Origin: Arion vulgaris
Taxonomy: Eukaryota; Mollusca; Gastropoda; Stylommatophora; Arionidae
DNA length: 64,000 bases
Reading direction: 5' to 3'
Assembly (NCBI GenBank): GCA_020796225.1
Contig: CM036765.1
Coordinates: 6,668,805-6,732,804 of the forward strand
How positions within the stretch are numbered: position 1 is the stretch's first letter; every line of letters begins with the position of its first letter. The notes below the pieces were generated by a model. That model saw only the letters and a list, made by a program, of their open reading frames with translations. It did no database searches and was not told the origin of the DNA. Shown piece by piece: positions 54,506-64,000 of this stretch. A program made the position numbers and the translations under genes.

Positions 54506-55257
54506 GTTATTAATATTGACAATATTTTAAACGAGCGAAATGAGAAAAGGAATTGTTGATCAGAGACCTGGGCTTGTAAACATTAAAAAATAATATATTT
54601 TGGCAGGTTCTGAAGCAGTACAGCAAAGATATATGACGCAGCATTGTATTGGATATCTTGATCTTATGACGAGGCGCACTCGAGGGCACTTGTCAAAACT
54701 ATGTGAGTACCTTGAGCATTGAGAGGCACAACAGAAATAGGGTGGGGAAGAACCAAAAATAATAATTTCTTTGATGTTTTACTAGGCAATACATCAACAT
54801 AATGATGACATCTATAACTCATCAAGCTGCAAGACTTAGTGACAAAAAGCTAACACAAAGCTAAGATATCAATATCTAATAAAACATTCATAATTAAAGA
54901 GAATGATATTGAAATACAGACAGCGTGTAGCCCAAAAAGACTGAAATCATCAATGTTAAAAGACTTAAATATAAATATAGACTTTTGATGATCTCTTCAA
55001 TGGTTACTGCCAGTCCATTTCATGAAACATAAATATCCTTTACTTTGCCATACTTTTTCGCTACTATTACCTAGCAATTCATTATAATTATATGACATTT
55101 TTATATGGTCTGTTTCGTCTTTACAGACGGTCAAATGGTAAGTGTTTTACAGCGACAACTTCACAGTTTGCGCTTGTCTCTCTTGTCTTTTAGCTCATTC
55201 CTAAGTCTCTTATCACAAGATTCAGCGCCTTTACGTAATGTTGTGTTTCACATTGCT
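54506..55257. other. unassigned interval
   Basis: Low-complexity AT-rich sequence. No gene, repeat or transposon end recognised. Confidence 0.35.
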
Positions 55258-55515
55258 CGTATGTCGCCAGAGCTCGCAAAAGGAGCAAAGTTTAGTAACA
55301 CTTTGACCTACAAGGCATGTCGTGAGAGGCGACTAAGGTGGGGGTCTAAGGAAGCTACCCTAGTAAATAAAAAGCATCGTCAAAATCGAATGTGCTGGCC
55401 TACTTGTAGGCGCATTACTGGCACAACGTGCAATCACTCTTAGGCTCGGATCGCATACATATCCCATAGAGTGGTTTAACAAGTGGTCGATATGGAGCGT
55501 TTGAAGAAAAAGGAA
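55258..55515 (+). mobile_element. SINE-1 copy
   Basis: From cgtatgtcgccagagctcgc, core aaggcatgtcgtgagaggcg, to gatatggagcgtttgaagaa and a short purine tail. Full length. Confidence 0.88.
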
Positions 55516-55534
55516 GAAGTTGTCCACATAACTC

Positions 55535-55690
55535 GAATCATCAGCTTGGGGTTTTTCGATTTGTTGGACCCGATAGAAAAGTTCGTCATTGAGACCTTGT
55601 AGATATCCTTATATCTGAGCAGTGGTCTGCCTTGGTACCTTTTACCTTCCGAAAGTTCACACAACAATACGTGGTGTGGAAGGGACCACT
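55535..55690 (-). mobile_element. LINE ORF2 fragment (GELSEGKR type)
   Basis: The minus frame (55730-55476) reads LPHHVLLCELSEGKRYQGRP then LLRYKDIYKVSMTNFSIGSN, resembling the GEL-x-x-GKR-x-x-G-x-x-x-x-RYKD-x-LK-x-x-L motif near the end of a widespread animal LINE ORF2. It is a fragment between two SINE-1 copies in opposite orientations. Confidence 0.7.
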
Positions 55691-55955
55691 CTTCTTCTTT
55701 TTCGAGCACTCTATATCGACCACTTGTCAACCACTCTGTGTGATTTGTATGTGATCTGAGCCTAAGAACGATTGTACGTTGTGCCAGTTATGCGCCTACC
55801 AGTAGGCCAGCACATCCGATTTATGTGCTACTTTTTATTTACTAGGGTAGCATCCATAAGGCCTACATCAGTCGCCTCTTACGACATGCCTTGTAGGTCG
55901 CAGTGTTACTATTCTTTGCGTCCTTACCGGGCCCCGGTACCACACGGGCGGAAAG
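55690..55955 (-). mobile_element. SINE-1 copy, minus strand
   Basis: From cttcttctttttcgagcact to ccccggtaccacacgggcgg. With the copy at 55258-55515 it forms an inverted SINE pair about 175 bp apart. Confidence 0.9.
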
Positions 55956-56124
55956 GACCATTAATTCTACGACTATGGTTATGCTTGAGAGATTTTCATT
56001 ACTGTGTTACTTACTAAATTTCGGTGTTTTTGAATGTCTTAATCTAAGTTTTTTCTGTCTGATCGAATTGTTTAATGAGATTACGACATTTTGCATTCAA
56101 AAAATGTCCTTAGAGAAATGAAAT

Positions 56125-56319
56125 GAGAGAAGCGAGATAAGAAATGTTGGGAGAGAGAGAGAGAGATCGCGGGAGGAATATGAAATGATTAAGAGTAGAG
56201 TAGAGCAAGAGTGTGAGAAAAAGCGGAGAGAAAGATGGAGAGATAAGGAGAGATAAGGGAGGAGAAAGTGGAATATGGAGAGATGGAGAGGTATAAGTAG
56301 TGAGGAAGTGATAGAGTGG
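56125..56319. repeat. purine-rich tract, left part
   Basis: Strongly GA-biased strand (gagagagagagagatcgcgg, then gagataaggagagataaggg). It continues after the LINE-H insertion at 56844-57010. Confidence 0.8.
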
Positions 56320-56843
56320 ACTATCTGCTGCCCTCGATTTGATCTCTGAGACTTTATTTACAGGGACAGTTGTTGTATCTGACTCTCAGTCGATGCTTCA
56401 CAAGATCCAGAAGGGCAGGTTTCGGTATGAGTGGATGTCGTTTATATAAGTTTCTAACATCCAGCGGAGTACGTGGATATACTGTCCTGGGCATACGCGT
56501 GTTTACGGTAATGAGAGAGCGAACAGGCTTGCATCAACAGCATCGATTGTTGGGGAGTTTAAGATAGGTAAAGGGGATATTCTTAGGTCTTTTCGCGACT
56601 GTCTGTTGGATGAGGACACTAAAATCGATGTTGAATCGATCAAGCGATTTAGGAAGATTGGAGTTACCCGTTGTACAAGTCGAACTGGTGGATGCCTGAG
56701 AGGCAGAGTTAGAGGTGTGCTTAATCAGCGAGTCACAGGAACCATCAGTATGCATACTCTTCGAGATCTGTTGGGGGAGACTGAGCACCTATGTGTCTGC
56801 CCGGAGTGCAATGACGCCAGTTTAGTAACCAATAACCAATAAC
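56320..56843 (+). pseudogene. LINE-H RNase H C-terminal half, 10-bp TSD
   Basis: The reading starts TVVVSDSQSML (third RNase H acidic motif), then CPGHTRVYGNERANRLAS, where the usual ERADRLA aspartate is N. A long C-terminal extension follows (DVESIKRFRKIGVTRCTSRT and onward), ending HLCVCPECNDASLVTNNQ. A stop lies after about 30 codons. It is flanked by gatagagtgg at 56310-56319 and 56844-56853, and has the tail gtaaccaataaccaataac. Both features support a target-primed insertion into the purine tract. Confidence 0.85.
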
Positions 56844-57010
56844 GATAGAGTGGGTGTGAGAGATAACGAGAGAGGGAGGTCGGGTGAGAAGGAATGAACT
56901 AGAAAGAGAGGTAGGGAGTTGGATGAAAGGACGAAGTGAGATGGAGAGAGTGATGGAGAGTAAAGAGAAAGGGACAGAGTGAGAAAATATAGAGAATTGA
57001 AGTATTCGAC
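56844..57010. repeat. purine-rich tract, right part
   Basis: Continuation of the GA-biased tract (gagataacgagagagggagg through gagaaagggacagagtgaga). Confidence 0.8.
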
Positions 57011-57159
57011 TATGGGATTGAACCCACACCCCACTTGTATCCGAGTCGATGGTCTAACACTTGAGCATTACGGTTATCAGTACCACAAAAAAGACACGTC
57101 GAGGTAAAATCTTGTGCATTTTGAGAGTCAACATTGGTCACCGTGAACACAAAAAGAGA

Positions 57160-57595
57160 AATATTCAATACAATCTTTCTCCCCACATTATGCTATCACT
57201 GCCAAACCTGGACGCTGACATCAAATGGTAGAAGAAAACTAGTCATAACAGAATGAAGTTTCTACGCAGAATGCTGGGATTAACAAGAAGAGACTGGTTG
57301 AGAAAAAAAGACATCAGGAAAAAAGTGGTTACAACATCAGTACTGAGCTTCATCAAGAAACAACAAATTAAATGGTTCAACCATATAAGCAGATTACCAA
57401 CAGACAGTGTCTCAAAGAGAAATGCTTCTCCGATACAATGGATACAAAGCAAAAAGCTGGTCACGCAAAAGGTGGACTTCAGAGATAACAGAGGCGACGA
57501 AAGTCACTACTGACGAAGCGCACACAAGGGCTCCTTCTAGAAATCTCTTCTTATCCTAACGCTGTGAGATAAAAAAGGATTGGAGAAAAGAAAGA
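57160..57595 (+). pseudogene. LINE-A ORF2 C-terminus and 3' end: best unexpanded copy
   Basis: An 86-codon open frame (57253-57513) reads MKFLRRMLGLTRRDWLRKKD, then QQIKWFNHISRLPTDS, VSKRNASPIQWIQSKKLVTQ and KVDFRDNRGDESHY. After the stop come an RSAHK-like stretch and the 3' end (tctagaaatctcttcttatc). The segment SKRNASPIQWIQSK is the single-copy form of the satellite at 10.96-22.08 kb, whose minus-strand units read SNVTPIQWIQGK or SNVTPLQCISK. The protein is only the last part of ORF2. Confidence 0.85.
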
Positions 57596-58277
57596 CGTTG
57601 GTTTATAGTCTTAGTGTGATTTACAACATTTCAGAAAAGTGTCAAAGTTGTCAATGCTGACATCCTTTACATTGGTCGCTGTACTGAGGAAGCACCATGC
57701 TCCGTAGGGGGGCGAACATAGAAAAAGATTATGATTATTCTTTCCTAAACCCAAAAAATTTGAATATATTGACAAAAGGTAACAAACAACGATAACTCTA
57801 AGAAAACAAATCAACAATGCAATAAATTACCTCCCCTTTTCAGCAGTGACAACTCTAAAAACTATATCAACAATGCAATAAATTACTTCCCCTGTTCATC
57901 TTAATGCATTTCGTTTTAAAAGAGTTTGAACATTTCACATGCTGTGCTCGTTTATTTAGCAACCCGCAAAGCTTCAACATTGTCAGTCATCGGTAAAATT
58001 TCAGATATAACCGCTACGTGTAAATCAGGGATAAAAACTTTATAGAAAAAAAGTTGTTCATCACAAAAACTGAGTTTCAACTTTGAAATTGATTGTTTGT
58101 TAGAAACATTTTGATTTGAAGATTGGTGTTGGGGACGGGAAGGAAGTGTGGGGAGAAGCCAAGTCGCAGGTGTTGTTCTATCTTATTATTCACGTTTGTG
58201 TTTCTCTTGTGTGAATCAGAAGATGCCAGAGAAGAAAAAAAAAGAAGAATGGAAACAAATAAAAATTGTTAGAAGAA
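57596..58277. other. unassigned interval with a short two-copy repeat
   Basis: The phrases aacaatgcaataaattac and gacaactctaa occur twice at about 57785-57895. Nothing else recognised. Confidence 0.4.
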
Positions 58278-58535
58278 TATGTCGCCGGTGTTTTGCCGGG
58301 TTCATAAGGAGCAAAGAATAGTAACATTGGCATCTACAAGGCATGTCGTAAGAGTCGACTGTTACAGGGACCTAGGGAAGCTACACTAGTAAATCAAAAG
58401 CGTCGCAAAAATCTGGTGTGCTGGCCTACTTGTAGTTGCATAACTGGCACAACGTGCAATCGCTCTTAGGCTCAGATCCCATATAAATCACGGTTAACAA
58501 GTGATCGATATGGAACGATCGAATAAGAAGAAAAA
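58278..58535 (+). mobile_element. SINE-1 copy
   Basis: From tgtcgccggtgttttgccgg, core ggcatgtcgtaagagtcgac, to gatcgatatggaacgatcga and an AAGAAGAAAA tail. Confidence 0.88.
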
Positions 58536-58607
58536 TAATCAATAAAGGGGCAACAACTTTATAATTATAATAATGAGGTTTCTTGTCTGCTGTTGTTGGC
58601 GATTTTC

Positions 58608-59150
58608 AATTTACGTCATCATCAGGTGCCGTGCCGGCTGGCGTAGGCGATCATGGATCTCCACAAATCTCTGTCGTTGGTGTTTGCTATCAACTCAGAT
58701 GTTGACGCTCTACCGTGCCATGAAGTCAGGCTATCCAACACTTTCTCTCTATGGCTTTCCCTGTCTGGTCTACCCTCGATTTTACCGGTTGTCACAATGT
58801 GTTCTAAGCCTCCCTCCTCATCACATGCCCGAAAATGATGACTGCTTCTTTCTTATATTGATGATAAGCTTTCTCTGTGTCTTGATCTCATTCAGCATCT
58901 CAACATTAGTCATTTTAGCAGTCCATGGAATTCTCATCATTCTTCTATAAAACCACATTTCTGTGGCCCTCAGAGATTTTTCAATTTGTGTGTTCATTGT
59001 CCATGACTTGCATCCGTATGTCAGTATTGGTTATATGTAGCACTGAATAACTCGCATTTTGATCGAGATTGACAAGGACTTGTTGCAAATAATGCTTCTC
59101 ATTTTCAGGAATGAAATTTCAATTTCATTTTCAATTTACGTAGCTTTCCG
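58608..59150 (-). mobile_element. LINE ORF2 3' fragment, sister of 28090-28370
   Basis: The minus strand reads a YGCESW-like region (CYSGYRCKSWTMNTQIEKSL), then EMWFYRRMMRIPWTAKMTNV, a KKQSSFSGM-like stretch, and a C-terminus ending SMIAYASRHGT. The 3' end is at the catcatcagg tail near 58615. Stops and small indels. Confidence 0.8.
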
Positions 59151-59204
59151 TAAAAACCATGGCGATCATAAATTTCCAGGACTCTCGTCGTCAGTTTTGG
59201 CGAT

Positions 59205-59418
59205 TGTGTATCCTCAGGTCCTCCGTGTTGGCTATCATGTATCTCTGATTCAGTCCTCAGTGTTGGCTATCATGTATCTCTGATTCAGTCAGTCTTCAGT
59301 GTTGGCTATCATGTATCTCTGATTCAGTCAGTCCTCAGTGTTGGCTATCATGTATCTCTGATTCAGTCCTCAGTGTTGGCTATCATGTATCTCTGATTCA
59401 GTCCTCAGTGTTGGCTTA
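59205..59418. repeat. 35-bp tandem repeat (some units 39 bp), about 6 copies
   Basis: The unit ctcagtgttggctatcatgt plus atctctgattcagtc. Two units carry an extra agtc. Not recognised as part of an element. Confidence 0.92.
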
Positions 59419-59436
59419 AAGATTGATCGCTTGATT

Positions 59437-59870
59437 GATAGGGACTATCATCATTGCACTTCGGTGAGTACCCATGTGTGTTCCGATCTCTTTCTTACAC
59501 AGAGGGATCTTAGCTGCAGTGCACAAGCTCCGTAGCACCGGCGACATTCCTCGATGTAACTATAAAGATGGTGAAGATATTTTTGAAGTAATGCTTTTTA
59601 ATCTTTTTAATGAATTTTGTCCGGGCAGCGGCTTTCCAGCCTGCTCTTCTCGATTTTGAACTGCCAAGTATTTTTTACGTGCTCAAATTGAACATGGAAT
59701 CTACTTTTATCGTCGGTCTCCAATAGGACTAGGAACTCGATCTCACCTACTCTGAGATCAGGAATCTCTAGAAAAATGAAACTGAGATAGCCCGACATGG
59801 GAGCGAACATGGTACCTTTGGCACGAGAGACGAGCACTTCACCTCTACGTCACAGAGGCCCCTTCAGTGG
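59437..59870 (-). mobile_element. SINE-2 copy, minus strand, full length
   Basis: The 3' end (gggactatcatcattgcact) is at the left, the body has the ctccgtagcaccgg block, and the tRNA-like head is in reverse at the right (ttcacctctacgtcacagag and gcccctt). One of the best SINE-2 copies. Confidence 0.88.
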
Positions 59871-60117
59871 GGGTCTGATAACGGATATGATATGTCACGT
59901 GAAGACATGTTAGCTGGCATTGAAATTGGAAACTTATTCCTTTGTCTAGTTCTAAAGTAATAATTAGAGAAAAATGGAATCTTTCATGGAAATCTCACAA
60001 ATAAAAGATAAGAAGATAGTATCAGCTGAGATTTGAGTGAGTTTTCTGTTTTTTAAAGTTCAGACATTTTGCTTGAGCATTTTTTATCACTCTCATGCGA
60101 CTATACATTATGCGAGT

Positions 60118-60480
60118 GCGTAAACACACACACACGCACATACGCACACATACACACACACTCATTTATCATCTATCTATCTACTTTCCAACCTACCTGT
60201 CTACCTACATGTCTATCAGCCTACTAATCTTACTACATAGCTATCTATCTACCTACTAACTAGTCTACATATATATCTAACTACCTACCTACCAACAAAT
60301 CAATCAAGGTATATGCCTACCGTGTTATCTACATATATAGCCAGACATCTACCAACCAACCTACATCAAACTACCTACATATATAACTATTTACCAAACT
60401 ACCCACATGTACTACCTATCTACTTACCAAGCTACATATTTATTCAGATGTCTGTCTACCTATCTATCTACCATCTATCT
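60118..60480. repeat. microsatellites: (CA)n then (CTAC/CTAT)n
   Basis: An imperfect CA run at about 60125-60163 is followed by about 300 bp of irregular ctac, ctat and atct tetranucleotides. Confidence 0.9.
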
Positions 60481-60499
60481 ACCTGTATTTATATATCGA

Positions 60500-60775
60500 A
60501 TCGAAAATCGTGGCATATCCTTTACAGGACGTAGCCATCAACCATAGTAAATGTGTCGTTGATTTTCTAGGCACCACTTATACGTTTAGTAATTTGTCAT
60601 TGCTTTCTGAAGGGGAAAGGTCTATTTTTGCCTTTTGTAAAAATCCCACGGAAACGAATTTGCTTCCACATTAGCCCACGGTGGGGTTTGAACCAAGTAC
60701 GCTTGGGTTTGTGATCAAGCCCAAATAGGGGGAAGATCAAGTCCACAACTACTTGACCTACAGACGCTAATGTCT
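60500..60775 (-). mobile_element. SINE-6 copy, minus strand
   Basis: The minus strand head includes a tRNA-like GGTTCAAACCCC B-box region (reverse of about 60684-60695). The body includes cagaaagcaatgacaaatta, and the 3' end runs through accatagtaaatgtgtcg in plus orientation to the aaaggatatgcc-like end at about 60510. Confidence 0.7.
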
Positions 60776-61057
60776 GTATATATATATCTTAATATATATA
60801 CATATACATGTCTAGTGCAAGAATGCCAATCTTACACAAGAATACATTTGAAGACGGAAACCCGCACGCACATATACCATAATTCAAATGTACCGGAATT
60901 CCTTTCTGTCTAAATTATATAAAAGTGAATGTATCATCATGTGAGCTGTGCCTTGCGATGTTTCCGGAGACAGAGATCCGTGCCGAATATGCAGGCACAA
61001 AATCCGGTATAATGTCCGGTAGACATTTTGATGTCTTTAGGAGACATCTAGTTAGAC

Positions 61058-61095
61058 CAGTGGTTCTCAAACTTTGTGTGAGTCGTGGCGTTCAT
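61058..61095 (+). other. possible hAT terminal inverted repeat
   Basis: The sequence ccagtggttctcaaactttg resembles the canonical 5' end of hAT elements. No partner end or TSD was found. The following SINE-1 may have interrupted it. Confidence 0.35.
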
Positions 61096-61099
61096 GTGT

Positions 61100-61590
61100 T
61101 GTCGGGTGATTGTAAATACTGAAGTAACACTGTAACTCGAGACATTTGAAAAGGTGACTGGAGCAGAGGTGACTGGAGCAGAGGTGACTGGAGCAGAGGT
61201 GACTGGAGCAGAGGTGACTGGAGCAGAGGTGACTGGGGCAGAGGTGACTGGGGCAGAGGTGACTGGAGCAGAGGTGACTGGAGCAGAGGTGACTGGGGCA
61301 GAGGTGACTGGAGCAGAGGTGACTGGAGCAGAGGTGACTGGAGCAGAGGTGACTGGGGCAGAGGTGACTGGAGCAGAGGTGACTGGGGCAGAGGTGACTG
61401 GGGCAGAGGTGACTGGAGCAGGGTGAAAGAAGCGCTAGTAAATAAAAAGCGTCGGAAATCGGATGTGCTGGCTACTTAGGCGCATAACTGGCAGAACGTG
61501 CAATCGTTGTTAGTCTCAGAACACATAACATTCACAAAGAGGGTTAACAATTGAGGGTCGAATGGACTGGAACTTTGAAGATGAAATATA
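61100..61590 (+). mobile_element. SINE-1 copy with internal 15-bp array
   Basis: The left part (agtaacactgtaactcgaga, catttgaaaagg) aligns to the SINE-1 core before gcgact. The right part (agtaaataaaaagcgtcgga, aatcggatgtgctgg) aligns to the SINE-1 3' half. The segment between them, aggcgactg-x-gggc in ordinary copies, is multiplied as a 15-bp unit. Confidence 0.8.
61154..61425. repeat. 15-bp minisatellite inside SINE-1, 18 copies
   Basis: The unit is gtgactggagcagag, with some units gtgactggggcagag. The period is exactly 15 and there are no indels. The plus frame reads the pentapeptide TGAEV repeatedly because 15 is a multiple of three. There is no evidence that it is translated. Confidence 0.97.
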
Positions 61591-61734
61591 AGAAGTTGGG
61601 ACATACTTGAAGTTCTAACAAACAAACACAAAATTGTAGGCAAACTATAGACAAAAAGCTAATAATAAGATACAAAAAAAGCAAAGAAATACAGAAATAA
61701 TTGGACAATGTTTCCTATGTTTATTCATCATTTC

Positions 61735-61998
61735 TTCTACTTCGACTTCCAACGCTCAATATCGACCACTTGTTAAATCACTCTTTGTGATTTGTATGTG
61801 ATCTGATCCTAAGAGCGATTGTACGTTGTGCCAGTTATGCCGCTACAAGTAGGCCAGCACATCCAATTTCTGAGACGTTTTTATTTACTAGGGTAGCTTC
61901 CTAGGCCCCTAATCAGTTGTCTCTTACGACATGCCTTGTAGGTCGCAGTGTTACTATTATTTGCTCTCCTTGTGAGCCACGGCAACACACGGGACAAC
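61735..61998 (-). mobile_element. SINE-1 copy, minus strand
   Basis: From cttctacttcgacttccaac to ccacggcaacacacgggac. Full length, core in reverse (gtctcttacgacatgcc). Confidence 0.88.
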
Positions 61999-62405
61999 TA
62001 TTTGTCTTACAACATATTCCATCAAATCTACCCCATGGTATGAAAACATGTTTCATGCTTACTTTACCTCTACTACTAAAGGCGTATGTTTTTGCAGTTT
62101 CATGTTACTTTCTTTGAAGTAGAATGGATTCATTCCATCTTGTAGTCACGCCTATGCTTCATTACTCAAATCGATCCAATTACCATTTCCACAACGAAGC
62201 TCGGCAGTAATGGATCTCTAGCACTTCCTGTATGTTGTCATGGTAACACGCATCGCAGAACTGTTCTCTGTTCACATAACAATGCTACTTTCCTAACTCA
62301 TATTCTCTATCTCTTTCTCTTTCTCTCTCTCTCTCTTTGCTTATATATCTATATATTTATATGTATATATTCTATATAACTATACACTATATATATATTT
62401 ATCCA
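61999..62405. other. unassigned interval with CT and TA microsatellites
   Basis: A (CT)n-rich run at about 62305-62338 and a (TA)-rich run at about 62342-62400. Otherwise nothing recognised. Confidence 0.5.
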
Positions 62406-62406
62406 T

Positions 62407-62850
62407 TTGGTATCTCTGTGGCGTTTAGGTTAGGTATCTCGTCTCTTGTGCAAAGATACCAGGTTCGCTCCTCGTGAAGCAATCTGGATATTTTTCCAGA
62501 GATCCCTGATCTCAGTGTAGTTGAGATCTAATTTCTAGTCCTATCTGAGAGGGACAATAAAAAGTAAGTGCCATGTTCAATTTGAGCACGTAAAAGAACA
62601 CCTGGCTTTTCAAAATCGAGAATAGCAGGTTGGAAAGCCGCTGCCCGGGAAAAATTCATCAGAAAAGAATAAAAAATAAAATTCCTACAAAAATATCTCC
62701 CCCATCTTCAAAATTACATTAGGGACCCTCGACGGTGCTACGGAGTTCGTGCACTGCAGCTGAGTACTTCCTGTGTAAGAAAGATATCGGAGCACACATG
62801 GTTACTCATTAAAGTGCAAGGATGATGGTCCTACCAATCAATCATTCATA
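62407..62850 (+). mobile_element. SINE-2 copy with (CAAT)-type tail
   Basis: Head tatctctgtggcgtttaggt with B-box-like ggttcgctcct, full body, and 3' end gttactcattaaagtgcaag then gatgatggtcctaccaat and a short caat run. Confidence 0.88.
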
Positions 62851-62952
62851 TCCATCCATCTATGCACCCATCCTTCTGTAGCAGTGTACTCGATCACAAC
62901 TCAAGCGTAACTGGATCAAACTCCGCGGCTAGCGGTTAGAAGCACATTTTTC

Positions 62953-63155
62953 GCCCGCCTGCCCAGCGTACGTAACGCGTTAGACGACGGGTGACAAGCC
63001 CTCTGTGGGTGCGGTTCAATTCTGAGGGCTTGCAGAAAATCCACAGGTTCTCTAGATTTACGGTGTTCGTGGCACCAAACCGAAGGGCTACGATGTCCAT
63101 GGTATACAGCCGAAGAGATGAAAGCTCAAGTGCTTCTGGATCGAGAAAAAATAAA
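62953..63155 (+). mobile_element. SINE-3 copy
   Basis: Head cgcccgcctgcccagcgtac, B-box-like GGTTCAATTC, body cacaggttctctagatttac, and an A-rich tail from about 63145. No TSD was confirmed. Confidence 0.85.
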
Positions 63156-63184
63156 ATTTAAAAAAAAGCAAATTTGTTCGGCGT

Positions 63185-63636
63185 GGATATTTTAGTTAGT
63201 TAGTTAGTCTTTCCTCTTGGGCCTGTGGGCGGCGCATAGGGCAGAGGTCATAGTTCTCCATGTCTCGCGGTTCGTTGCTATTTGTTTTAAGTCTTTAATG
63301 TTTACTAGGCCCATCGTTGAGCCTTCTCTGGTGATGGTTCTACGCAGAGTCTCTCTTGGTCTTCCTCGTTTTCTTTTTCCTCTGGTGTCCATATGAGGGA
63401 TTGGTAAGGGAGTCTTCTCTCATCCATTCTAAGTGTGTGGCCGATGTAGTTCCAGCGGCGCTTTCTTATAAAATTTGATACATTTTCTTGCTTGGTCTCT
63501 TGTCTTATTTGTGTATTGGGTCTGAAATATGACCATTTGAGGTTCAATATTCTTCTAAGACATTTATTCTCAAAGTTATCTAATTTTCTTTCTAGAGCTT
63601 TTGGATATTTTGGAAGGGTAAAAATGTACCTCACTG
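63185..63636 (-). pseudogene. LINE-F ORF2 C-terminus with aact tail
   Basis: Two minus frames joined by a frameshift near 63390 read ERKLDNFENKCLRRILNLKW, then KRRWNYIGHTLRMDERRLPY, then RGKRKRGRPRETLRRTI and WRTMTSALCAAHRPKRKD. The tail is aactaactaact at about 63190-63204 in reverse. 5'-truncated. Confidence 0.88.
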
Positions 63637-63725
63637 ATCAGAAAGCAATGACAAACTACTGAACGTATAATTGATGCTATATACAAAAAAGGACGACTAG
63701 TTTACTATGGTTTATGGTGAAATTA
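63637..63725 (+). mobile_element. SINE-6 3' end fragment
   Basis: The sequence cagaaagcaatgacaaacta, ctgaacgtataa and ttactatggtttatgg matches the 3' end of SINE-6 at 60500-60600 in reverse. No head is present. Confidence 0.5.
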
Positions 63726-64000
63726 TGTATAGGATATGTTGCGACTTTCTTTTTTTTCTTACAGCCATTATTTACTAATAAGTTCACTAACCGTCCACCA
63801 ATCATTCCACCAATCCGCCAAGGTCACCACAGGCTAGAGAGATTGATTGATTGATTGATTGACATGACGATCTATTGATATGAAATCTATCCTTCGTTTT
63901 TATGGAACCTTTTTTTAAAAACAAACGTTTGTAATTTTGATAAAGAATTGATTTAATCGCCACTAATCACTATGATCATCATCGTCAAATAGTTTGTCCT

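Noticed and set aside
61154..61426. A 90-residue protein of TGAEV repeats
   Set aside because: It is only the translation of a 15-bp minisatellite inside a SINE-1.

Overview
The window is animal nuclear DNA, AT-rich by eye, with no credible host protein-coding gene. It has no intact RNA gene and no bacterial or organelle feature. The mix of 5'-truncated non-LTR retrotransposons (LINEs), several tRNA-headed SINE families, Tc1/mariner-like and hAT-like DNA transposons, Penelope-like GIY-YIG fragments and many minisatellites suggests an invertebrate, perhaps a mollusc. That placement is inference from repeat style only. Element names used here (LINE-A to LINE-H, SINE-1 to SINE-6) are my own labels for families that recur inside the window.

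Layout. 0-10.9 kb: a 76-bp array at the left edge, LINE-A and LINE-B remnants, a 79-bp array, a SINE-4 whose tRNA-like 5' end is multiplied into a 35-bp array (6.66-7.87 kb), and a non-autonomous hAT element with a perfect 8-bp target-site duplication (TSD). 10.96-22.08 kb: an 11.1-kb satellite of mixed 33- and 36-bp units, flanked on both sides by the two halves of one LINE-A coding region. 22-31 kb: SINEs, LINE 3' ends, a Penelope fragment and a second hAT-like element. 31.5-34.5 kb: a three-layer nest, in which a LINE-F tail was hit by a Tc1/mariner-like element and that element was hit by a LINE-C. 34.7-43.7 kb: LINE fragments, including an RNase H domain, a 48-bp array inside LINE-E, and two SINE-1 insertions with TSDs. 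43.8-50.4 kb: a noisy 61-bp array, a Penelope fragment ending in a perfect hairpin, a second copy of the 8.2-kb hAT element, and a SINE-2 with an expanded 3' end. 50.5-64 kb: the longest reverse transcriptase remnant, inserted in a 46-bp minisatellite, then more LINE and SINE copies, a 15-bp array inside SINE-1 and microsatellites.

The unifying observation is that most tandem arrays here lie inside a transposable-element copy, with recognisable element sequence on both sides or a single-copy counterpart elsewhere in the window. For the 11-kb satellite the founder can be read: a LINE-A segment with two pairs of short direct repeats spaced exactly 33 and 36 bp apart, the two unit lengths of the array. 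The long open frames across the satellite are a by-product of unit lengths divisible by three and are not annotated as genes.
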